Source: Winogradskyella wichelsiae
GTDB taxonomy: Bacteria; Bacteroidota; Bacteroidia; Flavobacteriales; Flavobacteriaceae
Assembly: GCF_013403925.1 (NCBI RefSeq)
Contig: NZ_JABFDJ010000008.1
Coordinates: forward strand, 1-64,000
Reading direction: 5' to 3'
DNA: 64,000 bases
A program made the position numbers and the translations under genes. Every line of letters begins with the position of its first letter. Position 1 is the first letter of the stretch. Positions 1-8,358 of this stretch are shown here, piece after piece. The notes below the pieces were generated by a model. The model saw only the letters and a program-made list of their open reading frames with translations. It had not been told where the DNA came from and did not search any database.

Positions 1-87
1 ATGCATCTTCTAAAAAAAGATATAGCGGATGACGCGACGTTTTTGCTCCTTAATAGCAAAAGCGAAATGCCTAGAAATAACTTATGA
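1..87 (+). CDS. Possible 3' end of an upstream gene (partial)
   Basis: An open frame runs from the first base of the window to a TGA at 85-87, giving 28 residues that end in PRNNL. I do not recognise it. It contains a 7-bp inverted repeat (TTTTGCT / AGCAAAA, near 40-61). It could be the tail of a gene that begins outside the window or a chance frame; the thrS promoter begins about 20 nt after its stop, which fits a gene end here. Confidence 0.2.
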   Translation: MHLLKKDIADDATFLLLNSKSEMPRNNL

Positions 88-107
88 TATATTTATAGAA
101 ACTTCAC

Positions 108-138
108 TTTGTCTATTCCTTATATAGGTATATCTTTG
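108..138 (+). promoter_or_regulatory. Bacteroidota-type promoter of the thrS operon
   Basis: TTTG at 108-111, a 19-nt spacer, then TATCTTTG at 131-138. This matches the Bacteroidota primary sigma factor consensus (TTTG about 19 nt before TAnnTTTG). The thrS start codon lies 25 nt downstream. Confidence 0.65.
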
Positions 139-163
139 TGGGCTAAAATTTATACTATATATA

Positions 164-2104
164 ATGATACAAATTACTCTACCAGATGGTTCCGTTAGGT
201 CTTTCGAAAAAGATGTGACTCCTTATGAAGTGGCTGTAGACATTAGTGCAGGATTTGCCCGTAATGTTATTTCAGCAAAATTCAATGACACCGTTATTGA
301 AACCACCACTCCATTAACCACAGATGGTAGTCTTACTTTATATACTTTTAAGGATGATGCTGGTAAAAAAGCATTTTGGCATTCTTCTGCCCATGTTTTA
401 GCACAAGCATTAGAAGAACTTTATCCTGGCGTGAAGCTATGGGTTGGTCCTGCTATTGATAATGGTTTTTATTATGATGTTGATTTAGGTGAAGGAACTA
501 TATCTGAAAAGGACTTTAAAGCTATTGAAACTAAAATGATCGAAATAGCTAGAGGTAAGCACGATTTTAAAATGCGTGATGTTTCTAAGGCAGATGCTCT
601 GGCTTATTATAAAGGTAAGAACGACTACAAGGTTGATTTAATTGAAAACTTAGAAGATGGCACTATTAGTTTCTGTGATCATTCTACTTTTTCGGACTTA
701 TGCCGTGGTGGACATATACCTAATACAGGTATTATAAAAGCTGTTAAGATTTTGAGTGTTGCTGGTGCTTATTATAAAGGTGACGAAAACAACAAGCAAT
801 TAACAAGGGTTTATGGAATTTCGTTTCCTAAACAAAAAGAATTGACTGAATACCTTCTTCTTTTAGAAGAAGCTAAGAAAAGGGATCATAGAAAATTAGG
901 TAAAGAGCTTGAGCTTTTTGCTTTTTCTAAAAAAGTAGGTCAAGGTTTACCATTATGGTTACCTAAAGGAGCGGCTTTAAGAGAGCGTTTAGAAAACTTT
1001 TTAAAAGCTGCACAAAAGAAAGCTGGTTACGAAATGGTGGTTACACCACATATTGGGCAAAAAGAGCTTTATGAAACTTCTGGGCATTATGCAAAATATG
1101 GCGCAGATAGTTTTCAGCCTATTACAACTCCTTCTGAAGGGGAAGAATTTTTATTAAAACCAATGAATTGCCCACATCACTGTGAGATATACAACGTTAA
1201 ACCTTTTTCTTACAAGGAATTACCAAAACGTTATGCAGAATTTGGTACGGTTTATAGATATGAACAAAGTGGTGAATTACATGGTTTAACAAGAGTTAGA
1301 GGTTTTACACAAGATGATGCTCATATTTTCTGTACTCCAGATCAACTTGATAGTGAATTTAAAGCTGTTATAGATTTAGTTCTTTATGTTTTTGGATCTC
1401 TAGGATTTGAAGATTTTACTGCACAGGTTTCTTTAAGAGATCCTGAAAACCCAGATAAGTATATTGGAAGTGATGAAAACTGGGAAAAAGCTGAAAAAGC
1501 AATTTTAAATGCTGCCATAGATAAAAAATTAAATTATGTTGTAGAAACAGGTGAAGCTGCTTTTTACGGACCTAAGTTAGATTTTATGGTAAAAGATGCT
1601 TTAGGTAGACAATGGCAATTGGGAACCATACAGGTTGATTACAACTTACCTGAGCGTTTTGATTTGACTTATAAAGGAAGTGACAATGAAATGCATAGAC
1701 CAGTAATGATTCACCGTGCTCCTTTTGGAAGTATGGAACGTTTTATTGCTATTTTATTAGAACATACGGGCGGAGATTTCCCACTATGGCTGATGCCAGA
1801 GCAAGTTATTATTATATCAATAAGTGAGAAATTTGAGAAATACGCCGAAAAAGTTTTAAATGTGCTAGAAAATGACGAAATTCGCGCCCTCACAGATAAC
1901 AGAAATGAAACTGTAGGTAAGAAAATTCGAGAAGCTGAATTACAAAAGTTTCCGTATATGATCATTGTCGGTGAGCAAGAAGAAAAGGATAATACAATAA
2001 CAGTGCGCCAAAGAGGAGGTGAAGACCTTGGCACAATTACTGTAGAAGCCTTTGCAACATTAATAAAAGATAACATTAATAAAAGTTTAAAAACTTTTAA
2101 GTAA
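164..2104 (+). CDS. thrS: Threonine--tRNA ligase
   Basis: Charges tRNA-Thr with threonine in the cytoplasm. The 646-residue length is normal for bacterial ThrRS. In order: an N-terminal TGS domain (about 1-60), the editing domain with the HSSAH motif at 73-77 and a later CRGGH segment, then the class II catalytic core with NCPHHCEIY (zinc cysteine), motif 2 around RYEQSGELHGLTRVRGF and motif 3 GSMERF, and a C-terminal anticodon-binding domain. The ATG at 164 is 25 nt after a good promoter. It is the first gene of the conserved thrS-infC-rpmI-rplT cluster, with infC starting 28 nt after its stop. Confidence 0.98.
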   Translation: MIQITLPDGSVRSFEKDVTPYEVAVDISAGFARNVISAKFNDTVIETTTPLTTDGSLTLYTFKDDAGKKAFWHSSAHVLAQALEELYPGVKLWVGPAIDNGFYYDVDLGEGTISEKDFKAIETKMIEIARGKHDFKMRDVSKADALAYYKGKNDYKVDLIENLEDGTISFCDHSTFSDLCRGGHIPNTGIIKAVKILSVAGAYYKGDENNKQLTRVYGISFPKQKELTEYLLLLEEAKKRDHRKLGKELELFAFSKKVGQGLPLWLPKGAALRERLENFLKAAQKKAGYEMVVTPHIGQKELYETSGHYAKYGADSFQPITTPSEGEEFLLKPMNCPHHCEIYNVKPFSYKELPKRYAEFGTVYRYEQSGELHGLTRVRGFTQDDAHIFCTPDQLDSEFKAVIDLVLYVFGSLGFEDFTAQVSLRDPENPDKYIGSDENWEKAEKAILNAAIDKKLNYVVETGEAAFYGPKLDFMVKDALGRQWQLGTIQVDYNLPERFDLTYKGSDNEMHRPVMIHRAPFGSMERFIAILLEHTGGDFPLWLMPEQVIIISISEKFEKYAEKVLNVLENDEIRALTDNRNETVGKKIREAELQKFPYMIIVGEQEEKDNTITVRQRGGEDLGTITVEAFATLIKDNINKSLKTFK

Positions 2105-2132
2105 TATAAGTTTAATTTAAAATACAGAAGCC

Positions 2133-2687
2133 ATAGCAATACGTAGAAACAGAAAGAATTTTACAAGACGTGTATCTCAAGAGGATAAACACCGTATAAA
2201 TTCTAAGATCAGATCTGAGGAAGTTAGATTAGTCGGAGATAATGTTGAAATAGGGGTTTACCCCGTTAAACAGGCATTATCGTTTGCCGATGAACAAGGT
2301 TTAGATCTCGTAGAGATTTCACCAAATGCGACTCCTCCTGTTTGTAAAGTTATGGATTATAAAAAATTCCTTTACGAACAGAAAAAACGAGAAAAAACGT
2401 TAAAATCTAAAGCAACTAAAGTTGTTGTTAAAGAAATTCGTTTTGGTCCTCAAACAGATGACCACGATTATGAGTTCAAGAAGAAACATGCCGAAAAATT
2501 CTTAAAAGATGGGGCGAAGTTAAAAGCCTTTGTTTTCTTTAAAGGACGATCTATTGTTTTTAAAGAGCAAGGACAAATTTTATTATTAAAATTAGCCCAA
2601 GATCTTGAAGAATATGGAAAGGTGGAACAACTACCTAAGCTCGAAGGTAAGCGAATGATTATGTTTATCGCGCCAAAGAAAAAATAG
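2133..2687 (+). CDS. infC: Translation initiation factor IF-3, with ATA start codon
   Basis: IF-3 binds the 30S subunit and checks start-codon pairing. The longest ATG-initiated frame begins only at 2352 (MDYKK) and would lack the whole N-terminal domain. The same frame is open upstream and encodes typical IF-3 sequence: AIRRNRK, then [33 protein letters not shown]. The best start is the ATA at 2133 (read MAIRRNR), giving 184 residues, normal for the family; another ATA lies at 2139. Non-ATG starts on infC underlie its autoregulation in other bacteria, because IF-3 rejects them. Residues from MDYKK onward form the linker and C-terminal domain. Confidence 0.93.
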   Translation: MAIRRNRKNFTRRVSQEDKHRINSKIRSEEVRLVGDNVEIGVYPVKQALSFADEQGLDLVEISPNATPPVCKVMDYKKFLYEQKKREKTLKSKATKVVVKEIRFGPQTDDHDYEFKKKHAEKFLKDGAKLKAFVFFKGRSIVFKEQGQILLLKLAQDLEEYGKVEQLPKLEGKRMIMFIAPKKK

Positions 2688-2702
2688 CTTTAGCTATAGG
2701 TC

Positions 2703-2721
2703 ACTATTTTATTAAAATAGT
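2703..2721 (+). other. Hairpin in the infC-rpmI spacer
   Basis: ACTATTTT (2703-2710), ATT loop, AAAATAGT (2714-2721): a perfect 8-bp stem. No T tract follows, so it is not an obvious terminator. It lies in the 119-nt leader before rpmI and may affect translation or processing of the ribosomal protein genes. Its function is unknown. Confidence 0.3.
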
Positions 2722-2806
2722 TGATATTAAAAAGAAAAGATACTCTTGCCTTTGGCATAGGGTGTATAAAAATAATAAGCGAAACGAAATTAAAAAAGAG
2801 GACAAA

Positions 2807-3004
2807 ATGCCTAAAATGAAAACTAAATCGAGTGCTAAGAAACGTTTCAAACTAACTGGCACTGGTAAAATTAAAAGAAAGCATGCTTTTAAGAGTCATA
2901 TCTTGACAAAAAAATCTAAAAAGCGTAAGCTTGCGTTAACTCATGATACATTAGTACATAAGGCTGACGAGAAGAATGTTAAAATAATGTTACGTTTAAA
3001 GTAA
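2807..3004 (+). CDS. rpmI: 50S ribosomal protein L35
   Basis: Small basic protein of the large ribosomal subunit. Starting at the ATG at 2807 gives 65 residues beginning [18 protein letters not shown], the normal L35 length and start. A longer frame from 2762 would add 15 residues unlike any L35, so the internal ATG is chosen; GAGGACAA just before it may help initiation. It lies between infC and rplT, as in most bacteria. Confidence 0.97.
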   Translation: MPKMKTKSSAKKRFKLTGTGKIKRKHAFKSHILTKKSKKRKLALTHDTLVHKADEKNVKIMLRLK

Positions 3005-3106
3005 TATTTTTTAACCGGTTACAATAAATTATAAACCCTGGAGTTAGGCAAAACAATTTAGCAAGTGTCATAATAGACCGCCTACTACAAAACAAAATTA
3101 AAAGAA

Positions 3107-3451
3107 ATGCCAAGATCAGTAAATTCAGTAGCAAAAAGAGCCAGAAGAAAAAAGGTTCTTAAGCAAGCAAAAGGTTACTTTGGAAGACGTAAAAACGTTT
3201 GGACAGTAGCTAAAAATGCGGTTGACAAAGCGATGCAATATTCGTACAGAGACCGTAGAGTAAAAAAGAGAACATTCCGTTCGTTATGGATTATGCGTAT
3301 TAACGCAGGTGCAAGACAGCATGGAATGAGCTATTCAAAATTTATGGGAAGATTAAAAACTAACAATATCGACTTGAACCGTAAAGTTCTTGCTGATTTA
3401 GCAATGAATCACCCACAAGCTTTTGAAGCTATAATTAACAAAGTTAAGTAA
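3107..3451 (+). CDS. rplT: 50S ribosomal protein L20
   Basis: Large-subunit assembly protein that binds 23S rRNA. It has 114 residues beginning [16 protein letters not shown], with the very basic N-terminal extension and globular C-terminal domain typical of L20. It is the last gene of the thrS-infC-rpmI-rplT cluster and is followed by a strong terminator. In other bacteria L20 or IF-3 represses this operon. I see no clear L20-site mimic in the 102-nt spacer before it. Confidence 0.98.
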   Translation: MPRSVNSVAKRARRKKVLKQAKGYFGRRKNVWTVAKNAVDKAMQYSYRDRRVKKRTFRSLWIMRINAGARQHGMSYSKFMGRLKTNNIDLNRKVLADLAMNHPQAFEAIINKVK

Positions 3452-3487
3452 GGCTTTTAGCCAAATTAATAACATCATTTCGCTTAT

Positions 3488-3524
3488 AAAATCCGATTCA
3501 TTAATTTGAATCGGATTTTTTATT
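3488..3524 (+). terminator. Intrinsic terminator of the thrS-rplT operon
   Basis: AAAATCCGATTCA (3488-3500), loop TTAATT, TGAATCGGATTTT (3507-3519), then more T. A perfect 13-bp stem 37 nt after the rplT stop. Confidence 0.9.
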
Positions 3525-3555
3525 TCAATATATTTAAATTATAAATTAAGATAAT

Positions 3556-4353
3556 ATGAAAAACGTTAAAATGGTTGTCACAGATATGGATGGCACTTTA
3601 TTAAATTCTAATCACGAGGTTAGCGAACGATTTTTTAAAATCTTTAAGACATTACAACAACAAAATATACGTTTTGTTGCAGCTAGTGGAAGACCTTACT
3701 ATAGCATCATTGAAAAGCTAGAATCTATAAAAACCGATATTACTATTGTTGCTGAAAACGGAGGTTTAATTATTGAAAATGAAAACGTTCTACTAGCTAA
3801 TGCTCTAGATTCTAAATTACTATTACAACTCTATGAATTAGTAACTAAAATAGATAACGCCTACCCTATTTTCTGTACGCAAAATCAAGCTTATATTTTA
3901 AGAGCTTCTGATGATATGGTTGAGATTTTTGCTGAATATTATTCGAATTACATCATTATTGATTCTTTTGAAGAGATCAAGGATAAAGTTATTAAAATAG
4001 CTTTATATCATACCATTAATTCTGAAGCACATATTTTTCCTTTGGTAAAACATTTAAAACCTGAATTGAGTGTTGTAGTTTCTGGGAATCATTGGGTAGA
4101 TATATCTGAAGCTATTACTAATAAAGGAAACGCCATAACCTTATTACAAAAAACTTATAATATTAAGCCTGAAGAGACAATGGCTTTTGGTGATTATAAT
4201 AATGATTTAGAACTTTTAAAATGTTCAAAATATAGCTATGCCATGGAAAATGCACACCCTGACGTAAAAGTAGTCGCTAATTATGAAACTTTATCTAATA
4301 ATAATTTTGGAGTTGAAGTTATTTTAGAACAATTAATTGCCAAAAACGGTTAA
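3556..4353 (+). CDS. Cof-type HAD-IIB family hydrolase
   Basis: Cytoplasmic phosphatase of the haloacid dehalogenase superfamily; substrates in the Cof subgroup are usually sugar phosphates or nucleotides, and the one here cannot be told. It has 265 residues. Motif I is D10-M-D12-G-T, motif II is the Ser in AASGRPY, and motif IV is in AFGDYNNDLELL. The large cap between motifs II and III marks type IIB. It follows the rplT terminator and its 3' end overlaps the convergent yjbQ gene by 21 nt. Confidence 0.9.
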   Translation: MKNVKMVVTDMDGTLLNSNHEVSERFFKIFKTLQQQNIRFVAASGRPYYSIIEKLESIKTDITIVAENGGLIIENENVLLANALDSKLLLQLYELVTKIDNAYPIFCTQNQAYILRASDDMVEIFAEYYSNYIIIDSFEEIKDKVIKIALYHTINSEAHIFPLVKHLKPELSVVVSGNHWVDISEAITNKGNAITLLQKTYNIKPEETMAFGDYNNDLELLKCSKYSYAMENAHPDVKVVANYETLSNNNFGVEVILEQLIAKNG

Positions 4354-4755
4354 AACCAATTGTCTTCCCGAAGCATTGTTTCTATGCTCGCAAAGATAAA
4401 TACCTTGCCATACTCCTAAATTAAGCTTACCGTTTGTAATAGGTATTAGAACCGAACTCCCCATTAACGATGCCTTAATATGTGCTGGCATATCATCTGG
4501 CCCTTCAAAAGTATGTTGGTAATAAGATTGGTTTTCTGGAACCATTTTATTTACATGGCTTTCAAAATCTAATCTTACTGTTGGATCTGCATTTTCATTT
4601 ATAGTTAAACTGGCAGATGTATGTTTAATAAAAACTTGCAGTTGACCAATATGCATCTCATTAATTTCAGGTATTACTTTTAAAACTTCTGATGTAATTA
4701 TGTGAAACCCTCTAGTGAATGCTTTTAATTTTATCTCTTTTTGAAAGAATTTCAT
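4333..4755 (-). CDS. YjbQ/UPF0047 family protein
   Basis: A 140-residue single-domain protein with the family signature HTSASLTINENADP and a late GVWQGIYLCEHR segment carrying the conserved His. UPF0047 members are annotated as secondary thiamine-phosphate synthase enzymes because some E. coli and Thermotoga members have weak activity of that kind; the true role is unsettled. It is transcribed toward the HAD gene and the two coding ends overlap by 21 nt. Confidence 0.9.
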   Translation of the reverse strand: MKFFQKEIKLKAFTRGFHIITSEVLKVIPEINEMHIGQLQVFIKHTSASLTINENADPTVRLDFESHVNKMVPENQSYYQHTFEGPDDMPAHIKASLMGSSVLIPITNGKLNLGVWQGIYLCEHRNNASGRQLVLTVFGN

Positions 4756-5995
4756 TTTAATTAATTGATTCTACTTATGTAAAAATAATCATTTTTGAAT
4801 TCATTTTTTAATATCACTAAAAAAAGGTCGCATAGATTGCGACCTTTTATTTAATGATTAAAAACCCTACTTCTTAATCACCCTTTTCGAAATTTCCCCA
4901 AACCTCGAGTATTTTTAACGATACATTCAAAATCACATTCTGAAGACACCATTTTTAAATATTTTTTATGAAACTCTATTTTAAATTATCAATAATTTTC
5001 TATATCTTATTTATAATATAGCATGCATATAAAATAGAATATTACTGTATTCTACAACTTAGAATATGTAGTTAAAGATAAAAATTATTCATTTAAAATA
5101 ACCGGTTTTATCTTCAAAAATTATTAGCTAATAAATTTACATTTTAATTCATTAGTTAAAAATATGATGGTTTGAAATACGCTATTTTGTATGTCAATGA
5201 CTTAGTTATATTATTTTAGTTACTCTATTAGATACTTTTATAGTAAAACAATAGCCCTGTAATAAAAAAAAAAATTATAGCCTGTTTCAAGGTTTCACTT
5301 TGATTCACTCTTATTTTTAATAAATAGATTCATTCTTCATATTTACTTCAATCTATAACAAAACGAATGCTCGTAATCACTTTATTAATGAGTAATCTTC
5401 CATTTAAATCAGACATAATAAATTCTAAATTTGAAGAGTTTAACAAAATTATTGAAACTCGATTGTTTATTCAATTTAGATATATAAAAATGTTGTTGAG
5501 CTATTATAAAAGCTCTTAAATTATACAATGGTGAAGCTAAAAAACTCTTTAAATAAAACTCTACTATTGTTCTAAACCAAGTCATTCAAATATGTTGCTA
5601 ATTGTTTAATGTAATTGTATTTTAAGCTGTAGAAACGGAAGTAAACCCCTCACTCTAATCTATATTTAAAAAGTATAATAATTAGTAGCTCTTCTACGTT
5701 ACATTTGAATAGTACCAAAATTTGTGTAACAAGAATAATTACCCACAATAACACTGCAGTTAACAATTGTTTCTGGATCTACTCAAGCTTATAATGTTAT
5801 TGTGCTTTTTTTATAAAGTAGGTTATCATTGCCTTACGTTAATATACTCTATCAGTGATAAGATCAAGATCAAAATGCTTGCCAGCCCTTAAACATTTAT
5901 TAGTTGTGTTATCGAAATTAAACTTTCTTCTATCCTATAATTAACAGGTGAAGGATCTGAAAAAATTGCATAAAAAAATTCTAGCTGTAGAAATA
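4756..5995. other. Gene-poor 1.24-kb stretch with possible minus-strand gene relics
   Basis: Very AT-rich with no long open frame. Read on the minus strand, a frame ending at 4867 gives KYSRFGEISKRVIKK before a TAG, resembling the basic tail of type A sorting-domain proteins, with a terminator hairpin 18 nt further on. About 800 nt upstream on the same strand, 5782-5702 reads VDPETIVNCSVIVGNYSCYT and onward, bounded by stops. These may be remains of a decayed secreted-protein gene. A 10-bp inverted repeat (5744-5753 / 5795-5804) followed by T7 lies in the same part. A 50-codon frame at 5367-5519 on the plus strand is probably chance. Confidence 0.4.
4815..4848 (-). terminator. Intrinsic terminator, minus strand
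   Basis: AAAAGGTCGC (4822-4831), loop of 7, GCGACCTTTT (4839-4848). On the minus strand the stem is followed by a longer T run than on the plus strand. No intact gene lies just upstream on that strand, so it may be the surviving terminator of a lost gene. Confidence 0.7.
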
Positions 5996-6664
5996 TTATC
6001 TAAAGTTAAAAGCATAAGTTCTAGATAATGGAATCTCTAAATTATTTATAAAAACAGATGTTGAAGAAATACGTTCTACTTTAGTTCTGTTAACCATATA
6101 CGAACGATGCGTTTTTATAAATGTATCTGATGATAATTGTTCCGCTAATGTATTTAATGATTGTCTAGTAGTATACTTCTTAGTTTCTGTATGAATATCT
6201 ATGTAATTTCCGTCTGCAACGATGTAAACAATGTCATCAAACTGTAAATTAACTGTATCATGACCATCTTTAATTTGAAGTGTGCTTGCTTGCTTTTTTA
6301 TAAATGCTAAATTTATTGATGCTAATACATCTAAACGTTTAATCGGTTTAGTTAAATAGGCTTCTGGATTAGTTTTCAAGGCTTTATTCATTAAAGAAGC
6401 ATCATATTGTCCTGTTAAAAAAATTAAAGTGGCATTGTCATTTTTTATTTTGGATAGCTCTATTCCTGAATTTTCCCCATCCAAATTAATATCCATTAAA
6501 ATTATATCTGGTAAGAAATGAGACATTTCAACTTTAGCAGATTCTTTATCATGTACTAATCTTAGATTAGTAAATAATTCTTCTTCCAAAATCTCAAATA
6601 TATGTTCAGCTATTAGAATTTCATCTTCAACAATAAGAATTTTTATGTTTTTAATATTACTCAT
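5996..6664 (-). CDS. LytTR-family response regulator
   Basis: Transcription regulator of 222 residues. The receiver domain spans about 1-120: acidic pair E13/D14, phosphoacceptor D58 in ILMDIN, T84 and K106 in LTKPIK. A LytTR DNA-binding domain follows (about 128-222), with the VYIVADGNYIDIHT strand and FIKTHRSYMVN. Its start overlaps the end of the upstream kinase gene by 8 nt, so the two are co-translated and very probably form a cognate pair. Target genes are not evident. Downstream lies the gene-poor stretch. Confidence 0.94.
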   Translation of the reverse strand: MSNIKNIKILIVEDEILIAEHIFEILEEELFTNLRLVHDKESAKVEMSHFLPDIILMDINLDGENSGIELSKIKNDNATLIFLTGQYDASLMNKALKTNPEAYLTKPIKRLDVLASINLAFIKKQASTLQIKDGHDTVNLQFDDIVYIVADGNYIDIHTETKKYTTRQSLNTLAEQLSSDTFIKTHRSYMVNRTKVERISSTSVFINNLEIPLSRTYAFNFR

Positions 6665-8357
6665 TACTCATTTGTTTTTCAAATGAAAATAAGAAACCAT
6701 TTTGGGTATCAATCTTATATTCAATCTTTAATTGTCTGCACAGTTTGTCAATTAATTTTAATCTTAATTGTTTTCCTATAGCTGTCGTTCCATTATCTGA
6801 ATATCTAAAATAGAGCATATTTGCTTGTTGTTTTAAATTAAAATTAATTTCTCTATTTTCTTTAGAAACAAAAGCATGTTTTATAGAATTAATGAATAAT
6901 TCAGTCAATAATAACCCAAAATACATGGCATTATTTGTAGAAATACTAATAGGTTCTACAATAAAATTTATTTTTATATCATGCTCTTTAAAAACTTCTA
7001 AAAAACTAATTTTAACATCTTTTAAATAATTTGAAATATTTATTTTTTGTTTGTCTTTATTTTTATACAAATGTTTATGAAGTGTTGAAATAGCTTCTAC
7101 TTTAGACAAAATATTTTTAAGCTGAAGGTTTTTACTATCTGGTGTTTTCTTTAATTGGTCTGAAATAAGAATTATGACTAATTGCAAATTATTATTTATG
7201 CGATGATTAGCTTCACTTAATAAAAATTCATTTTGTTGTGATAAGAATTTGAGTTGTCTATTATCTTCTTTAGTTCTTTTAAAAAAAAACGCAGTTAATA
7301 AAGCAATTATACTTGCACTAAAAAACAAACTAACACTTATATATAAACGTGTTTTATTGGTAGATAATTCCTTATCCTTGTTTGCTATTTCTAATTTATT
7401 TATATGTAGCTGGTTTTCTTTTTCAGCTAGTTTATATTTCTCCTCAAGTTCAAAAAGGAATTTATTGTGCTCTAGTTTATAATATTTATCTGTGAGCTTT
7501 AATCTAATTTTTAAATATTGATAAGCCTTGGTTCTATTACCCAGTTTTTCATAAATATTTCTAATATTATCTGTAAACAGAATTTCACCATAAAAAAGCT
7601 CATTATCTTTTGCATAGTTTAAAGCATGTAAAGCCTCTTCCAAAGCTTTATCATATTGCTTGTCCTTTATTAAGATTCGTGTAAAATTAATATATGCATC
7701 TACTTTATTATGGACCAGATTATTACATTCTGCATAAGAAATAAGGTCTTCTAAAGTACTGATAGCTTTCTTAAAGTTCTTTTTTTCTTCATAAACACCA
7801 GAAATCTCTAGAGTAGAATAAAAAATACCGTTTCTATCATCTAATAGTTTTGATAGCTTAAGTGCTTTCTTCCCATAAAAAAGTGTAGAATCTGGATTAT
7901 AAAAATATTCTGTAAATAAAGCTGCTTTTCTACTGTAATAGTTTACTAAATATTTATTATCAATTGCATAAGATCTTAATAATACACTTGCATTTTCTAA
8001 GTGTTTAACGGCTTCAGCAAAAAGTGCTCTTTTTCTATAAAACTCAGCCATTTTAACATTATAGTAAAACTCTAAATCCTTATTTTGAGTATGGTTTATT
8101 ACTATTAAAGCTTTTGCATAATAATTATTAGCCTTATCATAATTAAGTTTTAGTTTATAAATTTCAGCTAAACCAATAAGTAATTGAATTTCTTGAGTTT
8201 TACTTTCCTTTTTTGTTAAATACGTTTCGTAATAAGTAAGTGCTCCATCCAATTTATTATTGTCAATTAATTTTTGGCCAAATTCTATGATGGAATTGCT
8301 TTGAGAAAAAGATAATTGGAATAAAAATAAGAAGATTGTAAGTGTAAAATACTTCAT
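6657..8357 (-). CDS. TPR-containing sensor histidine kinase (HisKA_2 type)
   Basis: Membrane sensor that should phosphorylate the adjacent LytTR regulator. The ATG at 8357 gives 566 residues starting with a clean signal peptide (MKYFTLTIFLFLFQLSFSQ); a frame from 8402 would add 15 residues that spoil it. Residues about 20-300 form helical TPR-like repeats, presumably periplasmic. One membrane helix lies near 338-359. The phosphoacceptor is H385 in NHRINNNLQL, the HisKA_2 signature. ATP-binding boxes follow: ELFINSIKHAF (about 486-496) and YSDNG (about 519-523). The gene begins 1 nt after the stop of the preceding secreted-protein gene. Confidence 0.92.
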   Translation of the reverse strand: MKYFTLTIFLFLFQLSFSQSNSIIEFGQKLIDNNKLDGALTYYETYLTKKESKTQEIQLLIGLAEIYKLKLNYDKANNYYAKALIVINHTQNKDLEFYYNVKMAEFYRKRALFAEAVKHLENASVLLRSYAIDNKYLVNYYSRKAALFTEYFYNPDSTLFYGKKALKLSKLLDDRNGIFYSTLEISGVYEEKKNFKKAISTLEDLISYAECNNLVHNKVDAYINFTRILIKDKQYDKALEEALHALNYAKDNELFYGEILFTDNIRNIYEKLGNRTKAYQYLKIRLKLTDKYYKLEHNKFLFELEEKYKLAEKENQLHINKLEIANKDKELSTNKTRLYISVSLFFSASIIALLTAFFFKRTKEDNRQLKFLSQQNEFLLSEANHRINNNLQLVIILISDQLKKTPDSKNLQLKNILSKVEAISTLHKHLYKNKDKQKINISNYLKDVKISFLEVFKEHDIKINFIVEPISISTNNAMYFGLLLTELFINSIKHAFVSKENREINFNLKQQANMLYFRYSDNGTTAIGKQLRLKLIDKLCRQLKIEYKIDTQNGFLFSFEKQMSNE

Positions 8358-8358
8358 A

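Noticed and set aside
1711..2139. A 142-codon minus-strand frame inside thrS and the infC leader.
   Set aside because: It shadows two well-supported genes, has no family resemblance and a hydrophobic-Ser composition typical of antisense frames.
5367..5519. A 50-codon plus-strand frame in the gene desert.
   Set aside because: Not recognisable, no promoter nearby and flanked by stop-rich sequence. It cannot be told from chance in such AT-rich DNA.
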